A DNA stretch of 64,000 nucleotides from Oscillospiraceae bacterium (GCA_017458065.1 JAFTGD010000042.1:208896-272895), one strand, 5' to 3'; counted from the first letter of the stretch, positions 46,681 to 56,597 are shown. The notes: generated from the letters alone by a model not told the origin. Made by a program: numbers and translations.

Positions 46681-47121
46681 TTACTTTTCCTGTTTCTTCA
46701 GCTCGTCCAGGATAGCCGCGAGCAGATCTTCGGAAGTGGGCTTCGGCTCTTCCTCTTCGACAGGGGCGGCTTCCTCTTCCTGCTTCTTGGCCAGCTTCTT
46801 GGCGGCTTCGGCGGCCTTGTTGGCGGCCTTCATGATGGAGAAGATGACCAGCGCGATGACGAGGAAGTTGATCACGGCGCCGATGAAGGTTCCAAGACCC
46901 AGGACGATGGCCTCAGAGTCGGCCGTCGCGGCGCGCAGGGTGATGTTCAGGGCATCGGTGTTCGGGCTCTTGAAAATGGCCGCCAGAAGCGGGGTGATGA
47001 CGTCGGCAACCAGCGAATTGGTGATGGCGCCGAACGCGCCGCCTATGACAACACCGATTGCCATCTGCAGTGCATTGCCGCGGGCAATGAACTCTTTGAA
47101 CTCCTCAATGAACTTTTTCAT
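46681..47121 (-). CDS. mscL: Large-conductance mechanosensitive channel
   Basis: A 146-residue membrane protein. The first helix has the MscL signature EFKEFIARGNALQMAIGVVIGGAFGAITNSLVADVITPLL, and a second helix (FLVIALVIFSIMKA) is followed by a long acidic C-terminal bundle. It opens under osmotic downshock. It is transcribed toward dnaA and ends at its own terminator. Confidence 0.95.
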   Translation of the reverse strand: MKKFIEEFKEFIARGNALQMAIGVVIGGAFGAITNSLVADVITPLLAAIFKSPNTDALNITLRAATADSEAIVLGLGTFIGAVINFLVIALVIFSIMKAANKAAEAAKKLAKKQEEEAAPVEEEEPKPTSEDLLAAILDELKKQEK

Positions 47122-47168
47122 GGATAATACCTCTCTTTCTATATTTTTACGGTTTCAAAACCGCAAAT

Positions 47169-48488
47169 TTACTTTTTCGGGACCAGAAGCTTTGTGCCGC
47201 CCATATACGGCCAGAGCACTTCCGGAATGGTGACGCTGCCGTCGGCCTGGAGGTGATTCTCCAGGAAGGCGATAAGCATGCGCGGCGGCGCGACGACGGT
47301 GTTGTTAAGGGTGTGCGGGAGATAGGTCTTGCCGTCCTCTCCCTTGACGCGGATGTTCAGGCGGCGGGCCTGGGCGTCGGACAGGTTGGAGCAGGAGCAG
47401 ACCTCAAAGTACTTCTGCTGTCTCGGGGACCAGGCTTCGATGTCGCAGGACTTGACCTTCAGGTCCGCCAGGTCGCCGGAGCAGCACTCCAGCTGACGCA
47501 CGGGGATCTCCATACTGCGGAAGAGCTCGACGCTGAAGCGCCACATCTTCTCGTACCAGGCCATCGAATCCTCCGGCTTGCAGACGACGATCATCTCCTG
47601 CTTTTCAAACTGGTGGATGCGGTAAACACCGCGCTCCTCAATGCCGTGGGCGCCCTTCTCCTTGCGGAAGCAGGGTGAATAGCTGGTCAGGGTTTGGGGC
47701 AGCTGGTCCTCGGTCAGGGTCTCGCCGATGAACTTGCCGATCATGGAGTGCTCGGAAGTGCCGATCAGATAGAGATCCTCCCCTTCGATCTTGTACATCA
47801 TAGCGTCCATGTCGTTCTGGCTCATGACGCCCTCCACCACGTTGCCGTGGATCATAAAGGGCGGGATGCAGTAGGTGAAGCCCTTGTTGATCATAAAGTC
47901 GCGGGCGTAGGCCAGCACGGCGGAGTGCAGGCGGGCGATGTCGCCCATGAGATAGTAGAAGCCGTTGCCGGAGGTCCTGCCGGCGGCGTCCATGTCGACG
48001 CCGTTGAAGCGGGCCATGATGTCCGTGTGATAGGGGATCTCATAATCGGGCACGACCGGCTCGCCGAAGCGCTCGACCTCGACGTTGCAGCTGTCGTCCG
48101 GTCCCAGCGGGACGGAGGAATCGATGATATTCGGGATCAGGAGCATCCGTTTGCGGATCTCGGCGGCATACTCGTCCTCCAGCTTCTCCAGCTCCGCCAG
48201 GCGGTCGTCATTTGCCTTGACGGCGGCCATATTGGCGTCGATCTCGGCCTGGATGGCGGCCTTCTCCTCCTCGGAAGCCTTCTTCAGCTTGCCGAAGAGC
48301 GGACCGTTTGCCTTGCTCAGCTTGTTCTTCTGGGCGCGCAGATCGCTGGCCTCGGTGATGGCGGCGCGGTTTTTGGCATCCAGCTCAATGACCTCGTCGA
48401 CCATGGGGAGCTTGGCGTCCTGATATTTCTTGCGGATGTTCTCCTTGACGATGTCCGGGTTCTCCCGGATGAATCTGATGTCCAGCAT
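47169..48488 (-). CDS. serS: Seryl-tRNA synthetase
   Basis: A 439-residue class II synthetase. An N-terminal coiled coil (residues 30-105) is followed by the catalytic core: motif 2 SPCFRKEKGAHGIEERGVYRIHQF and motif 3 region LPHTLNNTVVAPPRMLIAFLENH. Only 52 bases separate it from parB, too few for a T-box leader. Confidence 0.96.
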   Translation of the reverse strand: MLDIRFIRENPDIVKENIRKKYQDAKLPMVDEVIELDAKNRAAITEASDLRAQKNKLSKANGPLFGKLKKASEEEKAAIQAEIDANMAAVKANDDRLAELEKLEDEYAAEIRKRMLLIPNIIDSSVPLGPDDSCNVEVERFGEPVVPDYEIPYHTDIMARFNGVDMDAAGRTSGNGFYYLMGDIARLHSAVLAYARDFMINKGFTYCIPPFMIHGNVVEGVMSQNDMDAMMYKIEGEDLYLIGTSEHSMIGKFIGETLTEDQLPQTLTSYSPCFRKEKGAHGIEERGVYRIHQFEKQEMIVVCKPEDSMAWYEKMWRFSVELFRSMEIPVRQLECCSGDLADLKVKSCDIEAWSPRQQKYFEVCSCSNLSDAQARRLNIRVKGEDGKTYLPHTLNNTVVAPPRMLIAFLENHLQADGSVTIPEVLWPYMGGTKLLVPKK

Positions 48489-48540
48489 GGTGTTCTCCTT
48501 CTATGTTCAGTCTTTTTCCTTCTTATTGATGACGGGTAGC

Positions 48541-49419
48541 TCAGTCCTTCAGGGCCCGCAGAGCGGCGATGAGGGCTTCCCTGTCGTCTGGGTTGTCGTA
48601 AAACAGTTCGATCTTGCCGCGGCTGTTTTTCTCCGTGAGCGTGACCCGGCGTCCCAGCAGCGATGTGAGCTCCTGGCCAAGTTCCGCCGCATAGTCCACC
48701 TCATCATTGACCTCCGGCGTCTCGCCTGCCGCAGCCCGGGCCGCTTCCTTCTTCAGCCGTGAGACCAGCTGTTCGGTTCTCCGGACGGAGAGGACCTTTT
48801 CCAGCACCTGCTCGGCGGCCTTCTTCTGCAGGGACGGGTCCTCCAGCGAAAGCAGCGTTCTCGCATGCCCGGCGGAGAGCTCGCCGTTTTCCACAAGCTC
48901 TGCAACCGGCGCGCTGAGATTCAGAAGACGCAGCGCGTTTGCCACGGCGGAGCGGGACTTACCGACGCCGGCGGCCGCTTCCTCCTGGGTCAGGGCGTAA
49001 TCCTGCATCAGCTTCTGATAGCCTCTCGCCTCTTCCATGGGGTTGAGGTCCTCGCGCTGGAGGTTCTCTACCAGCGCCAGCTCTGCAACGCTCTGGTCGT
49101 CCGCCTGGAGCACTCGGACCGGAATCTCCTGAAGTCCGGCCAGTCGGGCCGCGCGCCAGCGGCGCTCGCCGGCAATGATCTGATAGTCTCCTGAATCCAG
49201 ACGGCGTACGATCACCGGCTGGATCATCCCGTGGCGGGAGATGGACGAGGCCAGATCCTGCAGGCGTTCCTCGTCAAAATGGCCTCTCGGCTGGTCTTCC
49301 CTGGGCTCCACCTTCGCGATGGGCAGGGTCATCAGCTCTTCCTCCTGGAGCATCTGAAACTCCGGTCCGAAGAGCGCCTCCAGCCCGATACCGAGACCTC
49401 TTTTTTCTTTCAGTGCCAT
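48541..49419 (-). CDS. parB: Chromosome-partitioning protein ParB (Spo0J-like)
   Basis: A 292-residue CTPase and DNA-binding clamp. It opens with KRGLGIGLEALFG and has the CTP-binding motif AGERRWRAARLAGL and a helix-turn-helix (LTQEEAAAGVGKSRSAVANALRLL). It would load at the parS sites at 50246-50408 and slide along DNA. It overlaps parA by ten bases. Confidence 0.93.
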   Translation of the reverse strand: MALKEKRGLGIGLEALFGPEFQMLQEEELMTLPIAKVEPREDQPRGHFDEERLQDLASSISRHGMIQPVIVRRLDSGDYQIIAGERRWRAARLAGLQEIPVRVLQADDQSVAELALVENLQREDLNPMEEARGYQKLMQDYALTQEEAAAGVGKSRSAVANALRLLNLSAPVAELVENGELSAGHARTLLSLEDPSLQKKAAEQVLEKVLSVRRTEQLVSRLKKEAARAAAGETPEVNDEVDYAAELGQELTSLLGRRVTLTEKNSRGKIELFYDNPDDREALIAALRALKD

Positions 49420-50183
49420 GATGTTTTCCCTTCGCTTTTGCTCAGAAATTCCTCCGCCAGCGCCATATAGGCCTTGCTCCCCTTGTTGCTCCGGTCGTAC
49501 ACCACGCCAGGGAGCCCGTGGCTGGGCGCCTCGGAGAGACGGACCGTGCGGGGGATCACCGTCTGATAGACCTTGTCCGGCATGAAGCGCCGCAGCTCGT
49601 TCTCCACCTGCAGAGTCAGGTTTGCTCTCGCGTCATACATCGTGAGGAGGATCCCCTCAATGTGCAGGCGCCGGTTCAGGCGGGAGGAACAGAGACGGAT
49701 GCTGCTGATGAGATCCGCGATGCCTTCGAGCGCGTAATACTCGCACTGCATCGGGATGAGGACGCTGTCCGCCGCGGCCAGAGCGTTCACCGTGATGAGC
49801 TCCAGCGAGGGAGGACAGTCCAGAAACATGTAGTCGTACTCGGTATAGAGCCGCTGGAGCGCCGAATAGAGAACCTTCTCGCGGTTCGGCCGCGAGATCA
49901 GCTCCACCGTCGCCGCGGCAAATTCCCTGCCGCTGGGGATCACGTCCCCGTATTTGGTATGGACGACGCAGTCCTCGCTGGGCACGTCGTGGATCATCAT
50001 GTCATAGATGTTGGGGGACTGGCTCTTCTTCACGCCCATGCCGGAGCTGGCGTTCCCCTGTGGATCGCAGTCCACCAGCAGAACCCGCTTTCCCAGCGCG
50101 GTCAGCGCGGCGCAGAGATTGACGCAGCTTGTTGTTTTACCCACTCCGCCCTTCTGGTTGGCGAAAGCGATGATTTTTGCCAT
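49410..50183 (-). CDS. parA: Chromosome-partitioning ATPase ParA (Soj-like)
   Basis: A 257-residue deviant Walker ATPase. The motif FANQKGGVGKTTSCVNL is at the N-terminus, with DCDPQGNASSGMG and the Walker B DYMFLDCPPSLEL. It works with ParB in segregation and may touch DnaA activity as Soj does. The ATG at 50183 is preferred because AGGAG precedes it; two ATGs 27-30 bases upstream lack a site. Confidence 0.94.
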   Translation of the reverse strand: MAKIIAFANQKGGVGKTTSCVNLCAALTALGKRVLLVDCDPQGNASSGMGVKKSQSPNIYDMMIHDVPSEDCVVHTKYGDVIPSGREFAAATVELISRPNREKVLYSALQRLYTEYDYMFLDCPPSLELITVNALAAADSVLIPMQCEYYALEGIADLISSIRLCSSRLNRRLHIEGILLTMYDARANLTLQVENELRRFMPDKVYQTVIPRTVRLSEAPSHGLPGVVYDRSNKGSKAYMALAEEFLSKSEGKTSWH

Positions 50184-50245
50184 AGGTTTCAGAATCTCCT
50201 TTGAAATCATCATTGAATTATACCAGCATTCGATGTCAAATGCAA

Positions 50246-50261
50246 TGTTTCACGTGAAACA
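50246..50261. promoter_or_regulatory. parS site 1
   Basis: Exact 16-bp palindrome TGTTTCACGTGAAACA, the Spo0J/ParB loading site. Confidence 0.93.
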
Positions 50262-50303
50262 ATCGAAAATCTTTTTGCTCCTCCTGCAAAACGGACCAGA
50301 AAT

Positions 50304-50319
50304 TGTTTCACGTGAAACA
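50304..50319. promoter_or_regulatory. parS site 2
   Basis: Exact TGTTTCACGTGAAACA. Confidence 0.93.
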
Positions 50320-50343
50320 ATATAAATAGAGTCATCAGAAAAA

Positions 50344-50359
50344 TGTTTCACGTGAAACA
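50344..50359. promoter_or_regulatory. parS site 3
   Basis: Exact TGTTTCACGTGAAACA. Confidence 0.93.
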
Positions 50360-50392
50360 ATCCGCCGCCGGCATCGAATAAGAAGAATATGA

Positions 50393-50408
50393 TGTTTCAC
50401 GTGAAACA
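50393..50408. promoter_or_regulatory. parS site 4
   Basis: Exact TGTTTCACGTGAAACA. The 459-base gap between parA and rpsT holds these four sites, an AT-rich stretch (50470-50580) and the rpsT promoter; no protein gene is supported there. Confidence 0.93.
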
Positions 50409-50556
50409 TCGGAGAAGGGTCCCGGCGCCGTTCGTCATTTCGGGCCGGATTCCGGCACGGAATCCCAAAATATGGTGGTAAAAAGAGCAAAGAAACACCA
50501 GAACTTGATTCCACGAACTTTTCAACAAAAAATCCCCGAAAACAGCAAGAAAATGC

Positions 50557-50585
50557 TTGCTTTTCCCGTCTTTCTTTGTTATAAT
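50557..50585 (+). promoter_or_regulatory. rpsT promoter
   Basis: TTGCTT (50557-50562), 17-base spacer, TATAAT (50580-50585). The leader carries an imperfect hairpin (ACGCGAGTG with CACCCGCGT, 50592-50613). Confidence 0.8.
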
Positions 50586-50642
50586 CACTAAACGCGAGTG
50601 AAATCACCCGCGTAGATTACAGAGGAGGAGGTGGCAAACTGC

Positions 50643-50906
50643 ATGGCAAATATCAAGTCTTCTGCCAAGAGAGACCTGAAGTCCAAAGAGCTTCGTGCGA
50701 AGAATCGCGCTGAGAAGACCGCTCTGAAGACCACGATGAAAAAGTTCGAGGCAGCTGTGACCGAGGGGAATAAGGAAGCAGCCGCCGATGCCTATAAAGT
50801 TGCTGTTAAGACTGTTGACCGTGCTGCCGGCAAGGGCCTGCTGCACAAGAACAACGCGGCACGCAAAAAGTCCGCTATGGCCGGAAAGCTCAACGGCTTG
50901 AACTGA
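50643..50906 (+). CDS. rpsT: 30S ribosomal protein S20
   Basis: An 87-residue, lysine-rich helical protein. MANIKSSAKRDLKSKELRAKNRAEKT and GKGLLHKNNAARKKSAMAGKLN are typical of S20, which binds 16S rRNA in the body of the small subunit. The ATG at 50643 is used; a GTG four codons upstream sits on the ribosome site itself. It is monocistronic, ended by the hairpin at 50928. Confidence 0.96.
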   Translation: MANIKSSAKRDLKSKELRAKNRAEKTALKTTMKKFEAAVTEGNKEAAADAYKVAVKTVDRAAGKGLLHKNNAARKKSAMAGKLNGLN

Positions 50907-50927
50907 AACATTCTTGATTTGATGACG

Positions 50928-50962
50928 AAGGGGCGCAATCTTTGCGTCCCTTGGGCTTTTTT
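50928..50962 (+). terminator. Terminator of rpsT
   Basis: Stem AAGGGGCGCAA (50928-50938) with TTGCGTCCCTT (50942-50952), one mismatch, followed by TTTTTT at 50957-50962. Confidence 0.75.
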
Positions 50963-50977
50963 GGAGGCAAAATTGAC

Positions 50978-51865
50978 ATGAAAAAGCTGATGATCATTGT
51001 CAATCCGGCCGCTGGCCGCGGCGGATTCAAGGCGTTTTTCGGGGAAGCCATGCAGGTCCTGGCGCAGGGCGACATGCAGCCCAGCCTCTTCTTTACCAAA
51101 GGCCGCGGCGACGCGACGGTCTATGCCGAACAATACGCGGCGGACTATGACGTGGTCGCCTGCATCGGCGGCGACGGCACCCTCAGCGAGGTGCTGGCCG
51201 GCCTGATGAAGATCGAAAACCCGCCTCCCGTGGGCTACTTCCCCATGGGCACGGCAAACGACGTCGCAACGACCCTCGGCCTGCCGAAGAACGACACCGT
51301 CGGCGCGGCAAAGCGCATCCTCTCCGGCACGCCCCACCCCTTTGACGTAGGCGGCTTCGGAGAAAACGAGTATTTTGCCTATATCGCCGCCTTCGGCGCG
51401 TTCACCGAGGTGAGCTATTCCACCCCCCAGGACCAGAAGCGCGCCCTCGGGCATCTGGCCTATGTGCTGCAGGGCGCGGCGCAGCTGGGCAAGATCGAGC
51501 GCATCCACACCCGCGTGGAATACGACGACGGCGTGTTTGAGGATGACCTGGTCTACGGCAGCATGTCCAACTCCACTTCCGTTGCCGGCATCGTCCATCT
51601 CCGGGAAGAGATGGTGAGTCTCGGCGACGGCATGAGCGAGCTGGTGCTGGTCCGGGATCCCGTCACGCTCGACGCCTATACCGATCTCACCTCCTCCGTC
51701 CTCTCCAGACGCTTCGACAGCGAGTATCTGGTCATCCTCCACACCAAGCACGCTAAATTCACATTCGACAAGCCCATCGCCTGGACCCGCGACGGCGAAT
51801 CCGGCGGCAAACACCGCGAGGTGGAGCTCTGCAACTACCACGCGCCGGTCCAGCTGATTTTTTAA
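50978..51865 (+). CDS. Diacylglycerol kinase-like lipid kinase
   Basis: A 295-residue DagK/YegS-family kinase. The opening [11 protein letters not shown], the nucleotide motif [17 protein letters not shown] and the [14 protein letters not shown] loop are complete. It would phosphorylate diacylglycerol or a related lipid at the membrane. The ATG at 50978 lies just after the rpsT terminator with TTGGAGG as ribosome site, so it may be read in part by readthrough. asnS follows after 14 bases. Confidence 0.88.
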   Translation: MKKLMIIVNPAAGRGGFKAFFGEAMQVLAQGDMQPSLFFTKGRGDATVYAEQYAADYDVVACIGGDGTLSEVLAGLMKIENPPPVGYFPMGTANDVATTLGLPKNDTVGAAKRILSGTPHPFDVGGFGENEYFAYIAAFGAFTEVSYSTPQDQKRALGHLAYVLQGAAQLGKIERIHTRVEYDDGVFEDDLVYGSMSNSTSVAGIVHLREEMVSLGDGMSELVLVRDPVTLDAYTDLTSSVLSRRFDSEYLVILHTKHAKFTFDKPIAWTRDGESGGKHREVELCNYHAPVQLIF

Positions 51866-51879
51866 AGGAGACGCAACAC

Positions 51880-53274
<1,395 letters not shown>

Positions 53275-53287
53275 TCCCCATCCAAAA

Positions 53288-53303
53288 TGTTTCACGTGAA
53301 ACA
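53288..53303. promoter_or_regulatory. parS site 5
   Basis: Exact TGTTTCACGTGAAACA in the gap after asnS, 2.9 kb from the main cluster. Confidence 0.93.
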
Positions 53304-53311
53304 ATCGCGAC

Positions 53312-53344
53312 AAGAGGCTGCCTCGTAACGAGACAGCCTCTTTT
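53312..53344 (+). terminator. Terminator of asnS
   Basis: Stem AAGAGGCTG (53312-53320) with CAGCCTCTT (53334-53342), extended by CTCG/CGAG and one mismatch, then TTTT. The next gene's ribosome site (GGAGAG) begins right after. Confidence 0.8.
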
Positions 53345-53353
53345 GGAGAGACC

Positions 53354-54517
53354 ATGAGAAAGAGAACCAATCTGATTTTGCTGCCGCTGCTTCTGCTGCT
53401 GATGGCGGCGGCCGCCCTCCTGCTGTACCAGAACGTGCAGCTGCGCGGCGGCCTCAGCCCGGCCGCTCCTGCCATCGAGGAGACGCCCGCGCCGGAGACC
53501 CCCGTGCCAACGCCGTCTCCGACGCCGACGCCCACCCCCACCCCCACCCCGACGCCCGAGCCGGTCTATGTCCAGACCATCCAGGAGAAGGCGCTGCGCG
53601 GCTTTGTCCCGGATCCGGCGGGTTATCACGAGAGCATGGACGCCTCCGAGCTCAGCGCTTTCCTGCAGCGGGAGGACGTGCAGGACCTGATCGGGGACAA
53701 GACGCTCCTCTGGAACGAGGGCATCGTCCGCTATCCGGATACGCCGGTACGCTGGTACTTTGACGAGACCATCCTCTGCATCGTCTGGCAGGAGGTGGAA
53801 GCCCAGGCGGTGGGCACCTTCTCCGAGGTCGTGATCGCCGACGGCTCCCAGCTGCGGCGGAAGATCTCGGCCGACGAGCTCTGGAGCTTCGCCTTCGAGA
53901 CGACCTCGCAGTTCGCCGCGGACACCAACGCGGTGCTGGCCTTCGGCGGCGACTTCTACTACCACGGGCGGGCCTGCGGCATCGGGATCTATCAGCGGGA
54001 GTTCTACCGCTTCGACCCCGTGACTTGCGATACCTGCTATATCACCTCCGACGGCGATATGCTCTTCTCCTACCGGAACCAGTTCAGCGAGCAGATCCAG
54101 GCGGAGCAGTTCGCGGCGGAAAACGACGTGCTCTTCTCCCTTGGCTTCGGCCCGGTGCTCATCGACGAGTATCAGGACGTGACGCCGGAGAGCTATCCCT
54201 GGGGCGAGGTAGACGACACCTATGCCCGCGCGGCCCTCGGCCTGCTGGAGCGGCACCACTATCTGACCATGAACATCAACTGCGCCCAGCCGGGCACCGA
54301 GTACTATAACCTGGCGACGCTCCGCCAGGCGGCCGACGCCATGCTGGCCCGCGGCTGCCGCAAGGCCTACGCGTTGGACGGCGGCCAGACCGCGACGACG
54401 GTCTTCGGCGGACAGCTCATCAATCCCGTCCAGTTCGGCCAGGAGAAAGAGATCAGCGACATCATCTACTTCGCCTCCGCCCACGGCGGCGAGCGGAAGG
54501 AAATCCCGCAGACCTGA
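53354..54517 (+). CDS. Phosphodiester glycosidase-like exported protein
   Basis: A 387-residue protein. An N-terminal membrane helix (NLILLPLLLLLMAAAALLLY) is followed by a Pro-Thr-rich linker (residues 43-72) and a domain resembling the NAGPA phosphodiester glycosidase family: FAADTNAVLAFGGDFYYHG, GFGPVLIDEY, YLTMNINCAQPGTEYYNLATLRQAADAML and ALDGGQTATTVFGGQL. These proteins probably act on glycans with phosphodiester bonds in the envelope. It lies directly after the asnS terminator, with no clear promoter. Confidence 0.85.
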   Translation: MRKRTNLILLPLLLLLMAAAALLLYQNVQLRGGLSPAAPAIEETPAPETPVPTPSPTPTPTPTPTPTPEPVYVQTIQEKALRGFVPDPAGYHESMDASELSAFLQREDVQDLIGDKTLLWNEGIVRYPDTPVRWYFDETILCIVWQEVEAQAVGTFSEVVIADGSQLRRKISADELWSFAFETTSQFAADTNAVLAFGGDFYYHGRACGIGIYQREFYRFDPVTCDTCYITSDGDMLFSYRNQFSEQIQAEQFAAENDVLFSLGFGPVLIDEYQDVTPESYPWGEVDDTYARAALGLLERHHYLTMNINCAQPGTEYYNLATLRQAADAMLARGCRKAYALDGGQTATTVFGGQLINPVQFGQEKEISDIIYFASAHGGERKEIPQT

Positions 54518-54527
54518 TAAAGACGTA

Positions 54528-54565
54528 CAGGGGCAGCGATGCAAAAAACGGCATCGCTGCCCCTG
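54528..54565 (+). terminator. Hairpin after the glycosidase-like gene
   Basis: Perfect 15-bp stem, CAGGGGCAGCGATGC (54528-54542) with GCATCGCTGCCCCTG (54551-54565). The following T-run is weak. Confidence 0.65.
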
Positions 54566-54596
54566 TTCTGCCCTCTTCCGTCCTTGGCGGCTTTCT

Positions 54597-54604
54597 GGTA
54601 TAAT
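54597..54604 (+). promoter_or_regulatory. Extended -10 element upstream of uvrX
   Basis: GGTATAAT preceded by T (TGG-TATAAT) at 54596-54604, an extended -10. The -35 is poor. No CGAAC-N4-GTTCG LexA box is seen in this 118-base gap. Confidence 0.5.
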
Positions 54605-54635
54605 GCTGTTATCCGGGTGAGAAGGGGGTGACGGT

Positions 54636-56126
54636 GTGGACCGGGTATATATCGCGATTGATCTCAAGTCGTTCTACGCTTCGGTCGAGTGTCAGGAGCT
54701 GGGGCAGGACCCGCTCACGACCAACCTGGTCGTGGCCGACGCCTCCCGCACGGAGAAGACCATCTGTCTCGCGGTCTCGCCGTCGCTGAAGGCCTGCGGC
54801 ATCCCCGGCCGAGCCCGCCTCTTCGAGGTGGTGCAGCGGGTCAAAGAGGTCAACGCCGAGCGCCAGCGCCGAAACGGCGGGCGCCCCTTCCGCGGCAAGA
54901 GCGTGTTCGCCGACGAGCTTGCGCAGGACCCGTCTCTGGAGCTTGCCTACCTCACGGCGAAGCCCCGCATGGCCTACTACATGGACTACAGCAGCCGCAT
55001 CGTCAATATCTATCTGAAATATGTCGCCTTTGAGGACCTGTTTGTCTATTCCATCGACGAGGTCTTCATCGATGCGACCCGCTATCTGCGCGGCCGCAGC
55101 CCGAGGGAGTTTGCCGAGCTGCTGGTGCGGGACGTGCTGAAGACCACCGGCATCACCGCCACCGCCGGCATCGGGACCAACCTCTACCTCGCCAAGGTCG
55201 CCATGGACGTCTATGCCAAGCACATTCCGGCGGACGCCGACGGCGTCCGCATCGCCGAGCTGGACGAGATGTCCTACCGGCGCATCCTCTGGGACCACAG
55301 GCCGCTGACGGACTTCTGGCGGGTCGGGCGCGGCATCGCCCGGAAGCTGGAGGAGAACGGCATGTTCACCATGGGCGATGTGGCCCTCTGCTCCGTCGGC
55401 GCGGAGAACGACTTCTTTAACGAGAATCTGCTCTTCCGCCTCTTCGGGGTGAACGCCGAGCTGCTGATCGACCACGCCTGGGGCTGGGAGCCCTGTACCA
55501 TGCAGGATATCAAGAACATCAGGCCCAAGTCCAAAAGCCTCAGCGTCGGCCAGGTGCTGAGCGGCCCTTACAGCGCCGAACAGGCGCGCATCATCATCCG
55601 CGAGATGACCGACGGCCTGATCCTGGACCTGCTGGAGAAGAAGCTGGTCTGCAGCCAGATGGTGCTCACTCTCGGCTATGACCGGGAGCAGCCGGAGGGC
55701 TACGACGGACCCATGGAGACCGACCGCTACGGCCGCCAGGTACCCAGGAGTGCCCACGGCTCCGTCAACCTCCCGGAGACCACCGCCTCCCGTAAGGTGA
55801 TCATGGACAGGACCCTCGAGCTCTACGACCGCATCGTGAACCCCGCGCTCTTCCTCCGCCGGATGTACGTTGTTGCAAACCAGGTCCGGACCGCGGAAGA
55901 GACCGCGTCGGTGCCGGAACAGATGGACCTCTTCCGCCTCGTGGAGGAAGAGGAGGCGAAGGAGGCTGCCGCCGCCCAGGCCAAAGAGAAAGAAGAGAAG
56001 CTGCAGACCGCCATGCTCTCCATCAAGAAAAAGCACGGCAAAAACGCCATCCTGCACGGCACCAGCTATCTGGACGGCGCCACGGGCCGCGAGCGGAACA
56101 AACAGGTAGGAGGGCACCGAAAATGA
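54636..56126 (+). CDS. Y-family DNA polymerase, UvrX type
   Basis: A 496-residue translesion polymerase. The palm residues are in IAIDLKSFYASVEC and YSIDEVFID, both complete. A helix-hairpin-helix thumb (DFWRVGRGIARKLEENGMFTMGDVALC) and little-finger domain follow, plus a charged C-terminal coil (EEEEAKEAAAAQAKEKEEK). It differs from chromosomal DinB and resembles Bacillus UvrX/YqjW, which are often on mobile elements. The GTG start at 54636 has AGAAGGGGGTG upstream. It overlaps the yolD gene by four bases. Confidence 0.9.
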   Translation: MDRVYIAIDLKSFYASVECQELGQDPLTTNLVVADASRTEKTICLAVSPSLKACGIPGRARLFEVVQRVKEVNAERQRRNGGRPFRGKSVFADELAQDPSLELAYLTAKPRMAYYMDYSSRIVNIYLKYVAFEDLFVYSIDEVFIDATRYLRGRSPREFAELLVRDVLKTTGITATAGIGTNLYLAKVAMDVYAKHIPADADGVRIAELDEMSYRRILWDHRPLTDFWRVGRGIARKLEENGMFTMGDVALCSVGAENDFFNENLLFRLFGVNAELLIDHAWGWEPCTMQDIKNIRPKSKSLSVGQVLSGPYSAEQARIIIREMTDGLILDLLEKKLVCSQMVLTLGYDREQPEGYDGPMETDRYGRQVPRSAHGSVNLPETTASRKVIMDRTLELYDRIVNPALFLRRMYVVANQVRTAEETASVPEQMDLFRLVEEEEAKEAAAAQAKEKEEKLQTAMLSIKKKHGKNAILHGTSYLDGATGRERNKQVGGHRK

Positions 56127-56527
56127 AGTACGACGCCATCCTGGACCTCCCGCACTGGGAGCCAAGGTTCCGCCTGCGCATGCCGCGGGAGAACCGCGCG
56201 GCGCAGTTCAGCCCCTTCGACCCGCTGGAGGGCTATGAGGAAGCGGTCGCCGAGACCGCCCGCGAGACGGACGCCGAGCGCTGGCTGGACGAGGAGAGCA
56301 TCTCCGCTATCAACCGCGAGCTTGCCTTTCTCAAGCCGCGCCTCAAGGACCGGCCCGCCGTCACGGTGACCTGGTTCGAGCCGGACGCCCGGAAGACCGG
56401 CGGCGCCTATCAGACCCGGACAGAGAGCGTCAAAAAAATTGACGAGTACGAATCCCGCCTGATCCTCACGGACGGGACCGAGATCCCGCTGGACCGGATC
56501 CTCTCGCTGACGCAGGAGAGCGAGTAA
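56123..56527 (+). CDS. YolD-like protein
   Basis: A 134-residue protein with the YolD pattern: MPRENRAAQFSPFDPLEGYEEAV, then a small beta-sheet domain. YolD proteins are partners of UvrX-type polymerases and have been proposed to be UmuD-like regulators of them. The ATGA overlap with uvrX supports co-translation. Confidence 0.85.
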   Translation: MKYDAILDLPHWEPRFRLRMPRENRAAQFSPFDPLEGYEEAVAETARETDAERWLDEESISAINRELAFLKPRLKDRPAVTVTWFEPDARKTGGAYQTRTESVKKIDEYESRLILTDGTEIPLDRILSLTQESE

Positions 56528-56551
56528 AAACTGATACAGAGAAAGAAAAAG

Positions 56552-56581
56552 CCTCGGCTCAACACAACGGATGAGCCGAGG
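56552..56581. terminator. Bidirectional terminator downstream of yolD
   Basis: Perfect 10-bp stem CCTCGGCTCA (56552-56561) with TGAGCCGAGG (56572-56581). On the minus strand it is followed by CTTTTTC, so it also ends the small minus-strand gene. Confidence 0.75.
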
Positions 56582-56597
56582 TCAGTCTTGTTTGATG

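Noticed and set aside
48531-48560. GGGTAGCTCAG, which looks like the start of a tRNA D-arm
   Set aside because: It covers the end of parB, and no acceptor, anticodon or T-arm follows.
50246-50408. Regularly spaced identical palindromes that resemble a small CRISPR array
   Set aside because: The 16-mer is the exact parS sequence, spacers are uneven, and parA and parB are adjacent.
50335-50607. A 90-codon minus-strand frame in the parA-rpsT gap
   Set aside because: It runs across two parS sites and the rpsT promoter, and has no ribosome site or family resemblance.
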